Source of the DNA: Malachius bipustulatus
Lineage: Eukaryota; Arthropoda; Insecta; Coleoptera; Melyridae
Length of the DNA stretch: 64,000 nt
Direction: 5' to 3'
Assembly: GCA_910589415.1 (NCBI GenBank)
Contig: OU342633.1
Span: forward strand, 7,602,858-7,666,857
This document shows, piece by piece, positions 54,603 to 64,000 of the stretch (positions within the stretch are counted from its first letter, which is position 1; the number at the start of each line of letters is the position of its first letter). The notes beneath the pieces are model-generated. The model saw nothing but the letters and a program-made list of their open reading frames with translations, made no database searches and had not been told where the DNA came from. Both the position numbers and the translations under genes were made by a program.

Positions 54603-56635
54603 CAGTGTGGAACAGCCAAATGGAATAAATTCGTTAATAAATAAATGAGGGCGTATTGGGAAAAACGCTCGGACACGCCGACCTGTATTTTTAGTGGCGC
54701 ATTTTTTAATAAAAAAAAATATATATACAGGGTGTGTCATGTGACAGTGGCCAATACCAACTTTCTTATTTTAAATGCAACCCCCTGTATATTATTTATT
54801 TTTTGGATTATTCAGAAAGTTCTAGACATATTTCATGTACAATGTCCTATACCTATCTTCAACTGTTTCGAAAATATTACGTGTTTTCAGATTTATTACA
54901 AAAATTAACATTAAGAAAAGAAAATTATTTTATTTCAAAAATTAGCTACATCACACTCAATACTTATTTCCCATTTAGATCTTGATAATGAGAAAGTAAG
55001 ATAAAACCATTCCAGCGTTCCTTTTTACTGATATGATTTTTTTTTTAAATGTTTATTTTCGTTTAAAACTCAGCCTTAGCAACTTGTTGTCTGCCTGCAT
55101 GACAGCAGTGATTACTGTCAGTGTTATTGTCGTTTGAATTTTGTTAACTTATAATATCAGAAAAATGGTTCATTTAACAGAAATGCAAAAAATAACCATT
55201 CTACAAATGATTGGTTATGGAGATAACACACGGACACAAATGGAAGTTGCTCGTTTATTTCAAGAAAAATTTACAAATTTGCCGCCTGTATCCCAAGGAA
55301 CAATTAGCAAAATAGAAAAGCAGTTTCTCGAGGTTGGTCATGTAAGAAAAATAAAAAAGTAGCTGCCAATGCAGTAATTGTTGATACAAAATTGGATATT
55401 ATGCTTGAGTTTCAAGAAAACCCACATAATTCTGGTCGAAAAGCAGCCCAACTGTTCAACGTTAGCCACACATCAATTTTTCGGATATTAAAGGAAAATA
55501 AAATGCATCCCTATAAAATTATAGCAACTCAGGAGCTCATGGAAGACGATTTCGATAGGAGAACGTATTTTGGTGAACAAATGATGTCAATGTTAGATAA
55601 CAATGTGATCCAATTAGAACATGTTTTGTTTTCTGATGAGTGCACATTTACACTTCATGGTCATGTTAATCGTCAAAATTGCCGCTACTGGTCTAATGAA
55701 AATCCTCACTGGATGAGAGAAGAACATACGCAATATCCTGAAAAAGTTAATGTTTGAGCAGGAATTGTTGGAAATCATATCGTAGGTCCGTTTTTCATTG
55801 ATGGCAACTTGAATGGAGATAATTATTTAGCACTGCTCCAAAATAATGTCGTGCCAACTTTGACAAACTTATATCCTGATCCAGCAAACCCGCAAGTTCC
55901 TGCGAATATAATATGGTTTCAGCAAGATGGAGCACCGCCCCATTACCAAATCAATGTCCGGCAGTACCTGAACCAAATGTTTCCAAATCGGTGGATAGGG
56001 AGGCGAGGATCAATGGAATGGCCAGCACGATCTCCAGACCTGACGCCGTTAGACTTCTTTTTATGGGGACATGTCAAAAGTATTGTATACAAAACTAAAC
56101 CCTCCGACTTAGATGACTTAAGAAGACGAATAATAACGCTTGCGATTAGATCAGTAACGCCTGAGATGTTGAGTAACGTTAGAAGAAATTTCTATGCAAG
56201 ATTAGGATGTTGCCAAGTCGTTCTCGGCGAGCATTTTGAACATCTCCTACATTAACATTAATTTTTTTTTTACATTATTAAGAAATAATCAATGTATTAT
56301 TTATTAGTTTTTAGTGTAATATAATAGCGATGTTGTGAAATAAAATAAACGTAATATTTTCGAAACAGTTGAAGATAGGTATAGGACATTGTACATGAAA
56401 TATGTAAATATGTCTAGAACTTTCTGAATAATCCAAAAAATAAATAATATACAGGGGGTTGCATTTAAAATAAGAAAGTTGGTATTGGCCACTGTCACAT
56501 GACACACCCTGTATATATATTTTTTTTATTAAAAAATGCGCCACTAAAAATACAGGTCGACGTGTCCGAGCGTTTTTCCCAATACGCCCTCATTTATTTA
56601 TTAACGAATTTATTCCATTTGGCTGTTCCACACTG
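54603..56635 (+). mobile_element. DD41D element nested in, or carrying, a palindromic end
   Basis: Outer TA at 54601-54602 and 56636-56637 with CAGTGTGGAACAGCC ends. A second complete set of ends, CAGGGTGTGTCATGTGAC with TA at 54726-54727 and 56512-56513, lies inside. The outer 125-base arms are inverse copies, so the inner 1.78-kb transposon probably landed in the TATATA centre of a 250-base hairpin MITE. Confidence 0.7.
55165..56255 (+). pseudogene. DD41D transposase, two nonsense codons
   Basis: Starts MVHLTEMQKITILQMIGYGD at 55165. The first stop is at about 55360 (..HVRKIKK then TAG) with a frame break before MDIMLEFQENPHNSG; a TGA at about 55757 replaces a Trp (NV-stop-AGIVG). Catalytic blocks are intact: LFSDECTFTLHG, FQQDGAPPHYQ, RSPDLTPLDFFLWG, with 41 residues between the last two Asp. 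Same family as the 36176 protein and similar in length, but inactive. Confidence 0.85.
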
Positions 56636-56991
56636 TATAATATAATGTATACATTCCACCTTCCGTATACTTTAGGGTGATTGTTGCAGGATCGGCCTGT
56701 GGAGACGGTTTTCAGGAGCGATCTGTTGAGGCAAGGCTTGCTGGAGGCGGCTTGCCGGTAGCAGCTACTTTGATTTTTCCCCAACCTGTTTCCGTTTATC
56801 TCAATCAATCTATTAACTCTGGCTACGTTGTCCATCTATTATTCACCGATGAATGTTTTCTCTAGCTCATTATGATTACCAATCTTAAAATTATCTACAA
56901 TTTGTTCGATGATCTACAATGATCCATCATTGACGGTGGTGGTCACTATTTTCTATAGCTTCGGATTTTTTTCTCTTATAGCTTTTCTATA

Positions 56992-59174
56992 CAGGGTGAT
57001 TCATGAGTGACCTTACATAGACCAATGGTGATAAGCGGACTTCGAGGCGGGTCGAAAACCACAAAAGAATTTTTTTTTGTGTGATTGGTTAAGAAGTTAC
57101 AGGGTGTTTTATGTCTCAGGTACAAAACTTTGATAGGCGATATTTCTGAAACGGCTGGAGATATTTTGTAGAAATTTACTAGGAATGGTGCATTCCGGAA
57201 ACTCATCAAAACCGCATTCTAAGTTAATTAAAAATCCAGGACCGGACTTGAAAATTTTTGCCCCCATGGTCTTTGTTGAAAAAGTTTATTTTCTGACCGT
57301 GCTACTGAAAAACTGTCATCGAATTTGAAAAGATAAGAAAAAACTCTATAGAAATCATTCCTCAATTTGAACGGCACACCCAAACCGTCTCGAAAAAAAA
57401 ATGTCAAAGTAAAACTTCTCAGTAAATTATCGTTTTCGAGCAGACATATTTTACTTAATGTTCGTCTGAATTCCTTCAAATTTATTTTTTGATTTGTTTC
57501 TGTGGGAAAAATGTCAGTGTAAATTAAATGTTATCAATATTAATGTTATAAACGGTTCTCAAAATGTCCTTTACCAACTTCAATACATTTCCTGCAGCGT
57601 TTCCATAAATTTTGGTTTGCTTTTTGAATTATTTGCCTGTTGTTTCTAATTTCATCAGCAACTACCAGTATTCGCGTCCTGAGCTCCTCTCTGGTACTTA
57701 CTTCCGTTTTTTAGACTTCCTGCTTCATATGGCCCCATGGGTAATAGTCTAAAACAGTGAGGTTGGGGGACCTAGGTGGTCAGGAATGAGGGCCGCCGCG
57801 CCCGAACCAACGATTGGGGTACGCATTGTGGAGATGCTTTCTGACTTGTCGAGAAAAGTGCGGTGGTGCCCCATCTTGCTGGAAGGAAAGAGCACGCCTG
57901 TTCACGTTCGCCTCTGCAAGCAAGCCGGGCAAAATGACTTGTAGGAAAAGTAAATAAATTTCCCCCGTGACCCGCCCAGCAAAAAATGGGGTCCTATTAG
58001 GGTATCATTTGCAATGCCACACTGCACATTTATAGAAAATCTGTTGCGAGTTCTTCTGAACAACAGAACGCGGATTTTCATATGCCCATAGGTGGGAGTT
58101 TTTTTTTTTTATTCGTTACACCATCCCGCGTGAACTGAGTTTCGATCAGTACACATGCAAAATTCTACGCAGTCCATTCAATGGAACTTCATTGAATGGT
58201 TGAAGCCTCTGTACGCTTTGTACGTGACAGGGATGCATCCGCGCTCTTCTTTTTTTTTTCAAGGTTCCCGATACTCTTGATTGAGAAATGCCCAGTGCTT
58301 GCCCAATTCTTCGCGTAGTTGTACTTGGATTTACTGCCACCATCTCCACGATGTTTTGATGGTTCAGATTTTCCAATTGAGGTTCAGCATTCCTTTGAAC
58401 TCAGGGAAATATGCCGTGGTTTCGAGAAAATTGGAAAACAGACGCGAAACGTTACATGGGCCGGTGTTCTTCGATTGTGATCTTCTATGGTATTCTCTCG
58501 CAGCTGCTCTTGAATTTCCATTGCAGAAACCATACACAAACATACTGTCTGGTATTCGTTATTAGTGAAATGATTTGTGATTATTAGTGAAATCTGAAAA
58601 TTTTGTAGTTGACACCTGATTTCCCAGTAATAAAGCTTGGCCTTCTGTCCAACATTTTTTCCACAGAAACAAGTCAAAAAATAAATTTGAAGGAATTCAG
58701 ACGAACATTAAGTAAAATATGTCTGCTCGAAAACGATAATTTACTGAGAAGTTTTACTTTGACATTTTTTTTTCGAGACGGTTTGGGTGTGCCGTTCAAA
58801 TTGAGGAATGGTTTCTATAGAGTTTTTTCTTATCTTTTCAAATTCGATGACAGTTTTTCAGTAGCACGGTCAGAAAATAAACTTTTTCAACAAAGACCAT
58901 GGGGGCAAAAATTTTCAAGTCCGGTCCTGGATTTTTAATTAACTCAGAATGCGGTTTTGATGAGTTTCCGGAATGCACCATTCCTAGTAAATTTCTACAA
59001 AATATCTCCAGCCGTTTCAGAAATATCGCCTATCAAAGTTTTGTACCTGAGACATAAAACACCCTGTAACTTCTTAACCAATCACACAAAAAAAAATTAT
59101 TTTGTGGTTTTCGACCCGCCTTGAAGTCCGCTTATCACCATTGGTCTATGTAAGGTCACTCATGAATCACCCTG
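56992..59174 (-). mobile_element. Tc1/mariner-superfamily element with long terminal inverted repeats
   Basis: TA at 56990-56991 and 59175-59176; ends CAGGGTGATTCATGAGTGAC and inverse. Terminal inverted repeats of about 540 bases (56992-57530; 58635-59174) are almost identical, which creates mirror ORFs of 80-110 residues in the arms that should not be read as genes. A decayed transposase lies between them on the minus strand. Confidence 0.8.
57540..58600 (-). pseudogene. Tc1/mariner-type transposase relic
   Basis: Minus-strand pieces read, in order, a GFCNGNSRAAAREY-like HTH start, ENLNHQNIVEMVAVNPSTTTRRIGQALGISQS and HPCHVQSVQRL. After a gap come QQDGAPPHFS-like, RKHLHNAYPNRWFGRGGP and, at the third Asp, SPNLTVLDYYPWG, followed by a C-terminal QKANQNLWKRC..CIEVGKGHFE. 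Multiple frameshifts and stops. It belongs with insect transposases having the WIGRRGP..WP.RSPDL.PLD block. Confidence 0.6.
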
Positions 59175-59480
59175 TATAATATAATATATACATTCCACCT
59201 TACGTATACTTTAGGGTGATTGTTGCAGGATCGGCCTGTGGAGACGGTTTTCAGGAGCGACCTGTTGAGGCGGCTTGCTGGAGGCGGCTTGCCGGTGGCA
59301 GCTACTTTGATTTTTCCCCAACCTGTTTCCGTTTATCTCGCTTATTAATCTATGTAACTCTTGCAACGCTGTCTCTCTATATTTTTAATATTCACCGATT
59401 AATGTTTTCGCTAGCCCAGGCGACTGCCTACCTTACTATGTTCGATTATGGCACATCTACAATGATCCATCAGTGAAGTG

Positions 59481-60639
59481 TGGAAGCGGCTTGCTTGAGG
59501 CAACCTGTGGAGGCGGCTTGCTTGGGGACGCGATCATTTTCAAATGCTTTACTTGTTCTCCGTTTATTAACTCCGATTTTTTTCTTGTAGCTTTTTACCT
59601 AGCACCCGTCTGTTTACATGGTATTGCCATTCCCATTAATTATTTACTATAAATATCTGATTTTTCCAAATAAATAGTGACATTCATACATCTCGGTCAA
59701 ATACAAAACACCTTGAGAATTCAATGTGAAAATAATTTTAGATGTCATATGAATAATATGTAGGTATGTGCTCGCCATCACCGGGGTGTAATATGATCTA
59801 CTCGTTCTAGTGGAGCGTTGGAATGAACTCTCTTCTAACACGATTGTGGAAAGACTATTTATTTAATTTAAAATTATTATAATCGATTCCTAATTACGTA
59901 TAATGATGATCGACTCTAGCCTTGGAAAATATTATTTGAGTATTTATTATTTTTAAGCTTGAAGATTTTGTTAGACGATCTTGGATAGAGTTTCTTAAAA
60001 ATTAGACTGATTTTGAAAAAAATATTTTCTTAATAAATTAGCTCGAGCTAAAATGTATGATCAATAAACCCTCGAATATTAGGTACATGCTCTAGCGCCC
60101 AGCCTTCGCGAACATTTTGATTTAATTCTCGATTTAATTATTATTAAAATTAGCGATCCCATAATTATTGTATGGAATAATAAGACCGGCGGAAAAGTGA
60201 TTGAAACTTGACACCGCAACTGCTATAATACGCGAATAAATACTTCATGATGTAGGTAGATACCTATGCACATGTAGTAGGTTATATATTTTCCTGATAG
60301 CTTATTAAAAAATAGTACTCGAATTTTTATTGAACAACCTTAAAATAATTAATTATTACCTATTTTTAATCTTGATCGTTTATGTAGGTACTTTTACGAC
60401 TGATTATTATAAATTATTTTTGCACACCCATTTTTTAACATATGTGGCTAGGTCAGGGGGCGGGTGAGGCTGCTAATATTTAACCTTGAATTGATAAATA
60501 GAATCTTTAAGATTATTGATGCTATAATACACGACCTTGAAACATTCGTCAAGGCGTTCCAGAACTCTCACATGTAAAATCACCATATGACTTGGCCTTG
60601 AAGATTTACATATGCCAATTCTAATGCCTGACCTTGAAT
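59481..60639. other. Polinton 2 right interval; partial duplication of the 50.6-51.5 kb promoter region
   Basis: 59783-59975 duplicates 51070-51490 with internal deletions (shared ATATGATCTACTCGTTCTAG, AATTATTATAATCGATTCC, TGATCGACTCTAGCCTTG, AGCTTGAAGATTTT). It ends just short of the TATA box of the 51551 gene and begins in the last codons of the 50599 gene. 60548-60605 also repeats, in direct orientation, 43318-43376. No ORF. Confidence 0.5.
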
Positions 60640-61547
60640 TTTTACCTTGAAATTTACATCAGATTAAAATGTTTGATCTTGCCCTTCAAAATTACATGTG
60701 ATGGGACTTTGAAATAATTCAGACAACCTTGAAATAATTCGACCTCCAAAATTACATGCAGTTCACACCTTTCCAACCTTGAAAAAAATGAATAACCGAT
60801 TTGGCGGCCGTAAATCTAGTCGGCTTAGAAAATTTCTGTAATGTGAAATGAAAAGCTTTTGACGACTTATGTAAACCTACAATAAATTATTAGCTTGAAA
60901 TATAAATTAATTTCATTACCTACAGGATCTAGCCGAGGCTTTTAAATTATTAGCTTGAAATATAAATTAATTTCATTACCTACAGGATCTAGCCGAGGCT
61001 TTATTTTGATTGAAATAATAATACAAAACCCCTACATGATCTAGCCGGAGCTTAATTTTCTCATTCACATAATAATACAATTAACCATGTAGGATGACCA
61101 GCGCGACGAGCTGGGTAACATGATACCACCGCACCTGCTAGCGGTGTTTTCATATTCATGTCTCCAAGTTTACCTAATAGGTACCCAATAATAACAAATG
61201 TAAGTAATAAATAACAAAGCATATGTAAGATTTACATGTGCGGATTCTGGGACAGCTTGGCCTTGAAAATTTCACCTTCAAATAACCTGACCTTGAAGAT
61301 TTACAGGTGCCGGTTCTGGGACAGCTTGGCCTTGAAAATTTCACCTTCAAATAACCTGACCTTGAAGATTTACACGTGCCGGTTCTGGGACAGCTTGGCC
61401 TTGAAAATTTCACCTTGAAATAATATAATAACGCTAGGTTAGATCATATAGTTTGACCTTAAAATGACCTGACCTTGAAGATTTACATGTGGAGAGTTCT
61501 AGCCCAGGGCCATGACCTTGGGCCAGAACTCTCCAATTATATCTACT
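60640..61547 (-). repeat. Polinton 2 right terminal inverted repeat
   Basis: Inverse counterpart of 40745-41705. Carries TGACCTTGA (inverse of TCAAGGTCA) at 60629, 61288, 61357 and 61470. The outer array has a shorter, about 69-base unit (61247-61395) compared with the left arm, so the arms have diverged by array contraction or expansion. An exact duplication of about 64 bases (AAATTATTAGCTTGAAATATAA..) lies at 60885-61010. Confidence 0.85.
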
Positions 61548-61553
61548 ATGAAT

Positions 61554-62780
61554 CGATTTGACAAAAAGGGGAGTTATGTAAAGGGTCGAATAGATAATTC
61601 AATTTCTATATTTTTTTAATATTCAAGAATTTCATAAATTTAATAAAACTCGTTCGAGATGATGTAATCCAAGTTAAGGAGAGTCCGAATTTAGATTTCA
61701 TTACATAAGCAGATGGGAAACATAATATAAGCGAGCATTAAAGCAATAATTCTGGTAAGGTCAGCTTATAGGAAACCAAATACGCCTGTAATTTGACGGC
61801 GGCACAGGAAGGTGAAGTCATTAATAAAGACCCAACTTGAAAATAAAACTCAAGGGAACAGATTAGAATTATTTTCCCAGATTAAAACTGCTCAAAAAGC
61901 ATGTAGGACCTTCTAGTAAGATGTTAATTATCAAAACCAGATGGTCAGCGGCGTGAGTAAAGAGAGACATTGTTGAATTAATAGCCACCAGACAAAATTA
62001 TTATAAACGATTAAGTTTCGGACGTGACCAAAACTGCGTTTTTGAAAAACCGCTGAGCGAGGTCAATTGGAGCTGTGGGAACGAAAACCGTTAAACTTAA
62101 AAGGCGGAGTTAGTGAGAGGCGATTCCAAATTCTTCTAATGAGAGAGAAAGATGCAAATATTCGACCATCGGCACTAGAACTCTGATTGGAAAAATAAGT
62201 AGCTTGGGGGTAAAACGTCTAAGCCAGGGCATTAAGAAGTAGGCGGTCAAACCGACTAACTCGAAAAGTGGGAATTAAAATTTTAGGAGAGGAAAAGTCA
62301 GTCCTCTCTTAGCTATCGTGGTAATAGCTTGGGGAGCCGAAGAGTCTCCTTTCAGCTGTCGGCGTAACAGTTTGGAGAACGCGAAAGGTCTTCTGGTACT
62401 TGACCAGATTTAATATAATTGGCGTCGCGACGGTTATCCGCGAAATTTGTCATGTACTAAAAAACCAGGTGTTTGTTAGTTAAGTTGAAAATTAGTTACG
62501 CGAGGTAGAACCGCGAATTAATTAAAAACTGGTGATAAATTTTATTCTTGTGTAATTTTTTTTTTTAATATTGAAATTAAAAGACAATCATTTTTTTGTA
62601 ATGTTACCTTTCTTATGTAACAAGTTCGGAAAAAATAAATTCAAACATATTATTTAATTATTATTGTTTTATTATTGGATTTTGCAAATTTGTCAATACA
62701 CAACACATCAACAGTATGTTATCTAAATGAGGAAACAAATCATAGCTTATATGACTTAAAATGTTGTAAGTTTTAACTCT
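61554..62780. other. Right flank of Polinton 2, non-coding
   Basis: Continues the sequence interrupted at 40744. No supported ORF. TTGGCGTCGCGACGG at about 62419 resembles a retroelement leader or primer-binding region, and AATAAA-type signals occur at 61640 and 62634; together these would fit the remainder of an LTR, but no repeat partner is present. Confidence 0.3.
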
Positions 62781-62782
62781 TT

Positions 62783-63380
62783 GAGGGGCGGTTTATCAAT
62801 GCGCGGTTAAAAGTGTCACTTACCAAACTGACAGTTACGCGCAACTGGCAGTCAACTCGCTCATAGCGTTTTTCATTGCAAATTTAACTGAAGGTTATGA
62901 AACTATAAGATAGAGTTATGTTGGTACGCCTAGAAGAACCGGAAACGTGCGGCTATTGGCCCGTTCAAGTTTGGCGCATGTTTTTAAAGTGGAAGAAGAT
63001 TATAGAACATCATAAACAGGAAAGGGATGAATGTTCAATTTATTATTCTTTGTTTATTTGGCATATTGCCAGGTGGTGCTTTATTGGAGCAACATTATTC
63101 TTGTAATAGCGACAATAACGTGGTGGTGTTGGCGAAGTGTTAATAAGTTTTTTGTGCTAAGATAGAATAGAAGTGAGGTTTATATAATGGAATCCGATAA
63201 AAAAAGAAGGGGTGCGAATTTTTCCATTCTGGAAAGAAGATATTTGTTAAATTTAACAAATAAATACAAAGCCATTCTCGAAAATAAAATAAAAAAACTG
63301 ATGGGACCACGTGGAGAGAAAAAGAGGATTGTTGGAAAAAAATAGGAACCGAATGTAATTCATCGAGTAATAATGGAATT
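62783..63380 (+). pseudogene. PIF/Harbinger element start with Myb/SANT-like exon
   Basis: A GGGGCGGTTTATCAATGCGC sequence at about 62785 has the form of a Harbinger-type terminus. The exon 63187-63380 starts MESDKKRRGANFSILERRYLLNLTNKYKAILENK and, after a one-base shift in the A-run at about 63292-63300, continues KTDGTTWREKEDCWKKIGTECN to a GTAAGT donor at 63381. This is the Myb/SANT DNA-binding protein that accompanies the Harbinger nuclease. The nuclease gene would lie beyond the window or is lost. Confidence 0.55.
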
Positions 63381-63489
63381 GTAAGTATAATGTGTACTTA
63401 CCTATAAAATTCATACAAGTAATAATTATATTGACTGATGAGATATACAAAATAGATTCTAATAAGTAGGTGTATAGCTGATATACCGT

Positions 63490-64000
63490 GTGTCCCCGGA
63501 TAGGTGAAACGACTCTTATAAAAGACAAAAATTGCATGCCTTGGAAATTTTCAAGAAACTGTTTTTTTTTTTTGTTGAGTAAAGTGCCTTTTATGAGGCA
63601 AATACGACAAAATGTTATTTGAAAAATTTGTTCAGAATCAACATTTAGGTCCGTATATCAAATTTTAAAATCATAGGCCAACTTTGATCTTTTACATTTA
63701 CTTTAATTTTTATTTCACAAATCAAAGAATTTCATTTGTAACAAAGACTTATGATATTGACAAATGGCTATTGCTATGGGCACAATTTGGTTTTTCCATG
63801 GCAGTCATTGTTACGAAATGAAATTCTTTGATTTGTAAAATAAAACATAAAAATAAATGAAAAAAGTTGATCTATGATTTTGAAATTTGGTATAGGGACC
63901 TAAATATTGATTCTGAACAACTTTTTCAAATAACATTTTGTCGTTTTTACCACATAAAAGGCACTTTACTCAACAGAAAAACCGGTTTCTTGGAAATTTC
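63490..64000. mobile_element. Palindromic MITE cut by the window end
   Basis: Starts near 63487 at CCGTGTGTCCCCGGATAGG after a TA. The left arm (AAAGTGCCTTTTATGAGG, AATGTTATTTGAAAAA, CAGAATCAACATTTAGGTCC, AAATCATAG) is mirrored from 63830 onward around a centre near 63765. The right terminus lies outside the window. Non-coding. Confidence 0.75.

Larger units (their letters stand above)
54384..59480. repeat. Three-copy tandem repeat (about 350 bp) separated by two mariner-type insertions
   Basis: Copies are at 54384-54600 (partial), 56638-56989 and 59177-59480. They share GATTTTTCCCCAACCTGTTT, CACCGATxAATGTTTTC, CTACAATGATCCATCA and, in the complete left part, GGATCGGCCTGTGGAGACGG with GGCGGCTTGC repeats. 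Copy 1 ends at TTTTCTATA where the 54603 element starts; copy 2 ends at TTTTCTATA where the 56992 element starts. Confidence 0.7.
40745..61547 (+). mobile_element. Polinton 2: 20.8-kb terminal-inverted-repeat element with family B DNA polymerase
   Basis: ATGAAT lies at 40739-40744 and 61548-61553. The element starts AGTAGAGTTGGACAG and ends TCTACT. The inverse of the end reads AGTAGATATAATTGGAGAG, matching the start after a short gap. A 6-bp duplication, 5'-AG ends and long terminal inverted repeats are the hallmarks of Polintons/Mavericks. Removing nested transposons (about 5.4 kb) leaves about 15.4 kb. Genes, all plus strand: two small ORFs (41.8-42.5 kb), the polymerase (44.4-48.6 kb), a 184-residue ORF (48.65 kb), and small ORFs at 50.6 and 51.5 kb. 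I see no retroviral-type integrase, packaging ATPase, adenain-type protease or capsid signal on either strand. Confidence 0.85.

Noticed and set aside
54645..54985. Two overlapping ORFs (87 and 83 codons) repeated in inverse at 56304-56544
   Set aside because: They fall in the inverted arms of the nested mariner/MITE and are mirror artefacts.
57228..57479. 83-codon minus-strand ORF and its near-identical plus-strand partner at 58609-58938
   Set aside because: They are mirror images within the two terminal inverted repeats of one transposon, so the identity reflects the repeat, not a gene pair.
61174..61418. Repetitive overlapping ORFs on both strands (CRFWDSLALKISPSNN-type)
   Set aside because: Produced by the tandem array in the Polinton 2 right terminal repeat; no coding signal.
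62415..62450. tRNA gene
   Set aside because: GC-rich patch without a cloverleaf; more like a retroelement leader or primer-binding region.
62918..63106. 62-codon plus-strand ORF (MLVRLEEPETCGYW..)
   Set aside because: Lies between the Harbinger terminus and the Myb exon; no recognised motif and composition near random. Kept only as a low-probability leader exon.

Overview
This is a eukaryotic nuclear window, almost certainly from an insect. The sequence is AT-rich, has GT-AG introns and TATA-box promoters, and is filled with transposable-element families typical of insects. I see no gene that I would call a single-copy host gene. The species cannot be fixed from sequence alone; the frequent short TAGGTACCTACC-like tracts fit several insect orders.

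Layout. 1-2640 holds relics: a LINE tail, a pogo/Tigger-like end, a PIF/Harbinger nuclease and a P-element/THAP9-type transposase. 2641-3812 is a truncated piggyBac (A). 3813-22690 is the remains of Polinton 1, an adintovirus-like element with a packaging ATPase and a family B DNA polymerase. It is split by a 10-kb piggyBac (B, 4735-14961). piggyBac B is itself hit by a palindromic MITE, a LINE fragment, a mellifera-like mariner and a solo-LTR-like insert that carries a Penelope-like retroelement. 22686-28930 is a gypsy-like element with an internal gag/integrase deletion and an unrecognised third ORF interrupted by two hairpin MITEs. 29551-33290 is a minus-strand Jockey/CR1-type LINE. 34695-40500 is a chuvirus-like glycoprotein pseudogene broken by two TA-inserted transposons, one of which is an apparently intact DD41D Tc1/mariner element.

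The most striking object is Polinton 2 (40745-61547). It is 20.8 kb long, has terminal inverted repeats of about 0.9-1 kb, begins AGTAGA and ends TCTACT, and is flanked by a perfect 6-bp duplication (ATGAAT). It carries a zinc-finger plus endonuclease-like plus family B polymerase gene and several small unrecognised ORFs, some behind TATA-box promoters. I find no retroviral-type integrase, packaging ATPase, protease or capsid in it. Its terminal repeats are packed with TCAAGGTCA, the extended half-site of FTZ-F1/ERR-type nuclear receptors. About 5 kb of later DNA transposons sit inside it, two of them at the same position in successive copies of a tandem repeat. 61554-64000 holds non-coding flank, the start of a second PIF/Harbinger element (Myb/SANT exon), and half of a palindromic MITE cut by the window end.

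Other signals of interest are a LINE whose ORF1 and ORF2 share one frame across a stop in the tobamovirus-type readthrough context (UAG CAA UUA), and a hammerhead-ribozyme-like fold near the 3' end of the Penelope-like element.
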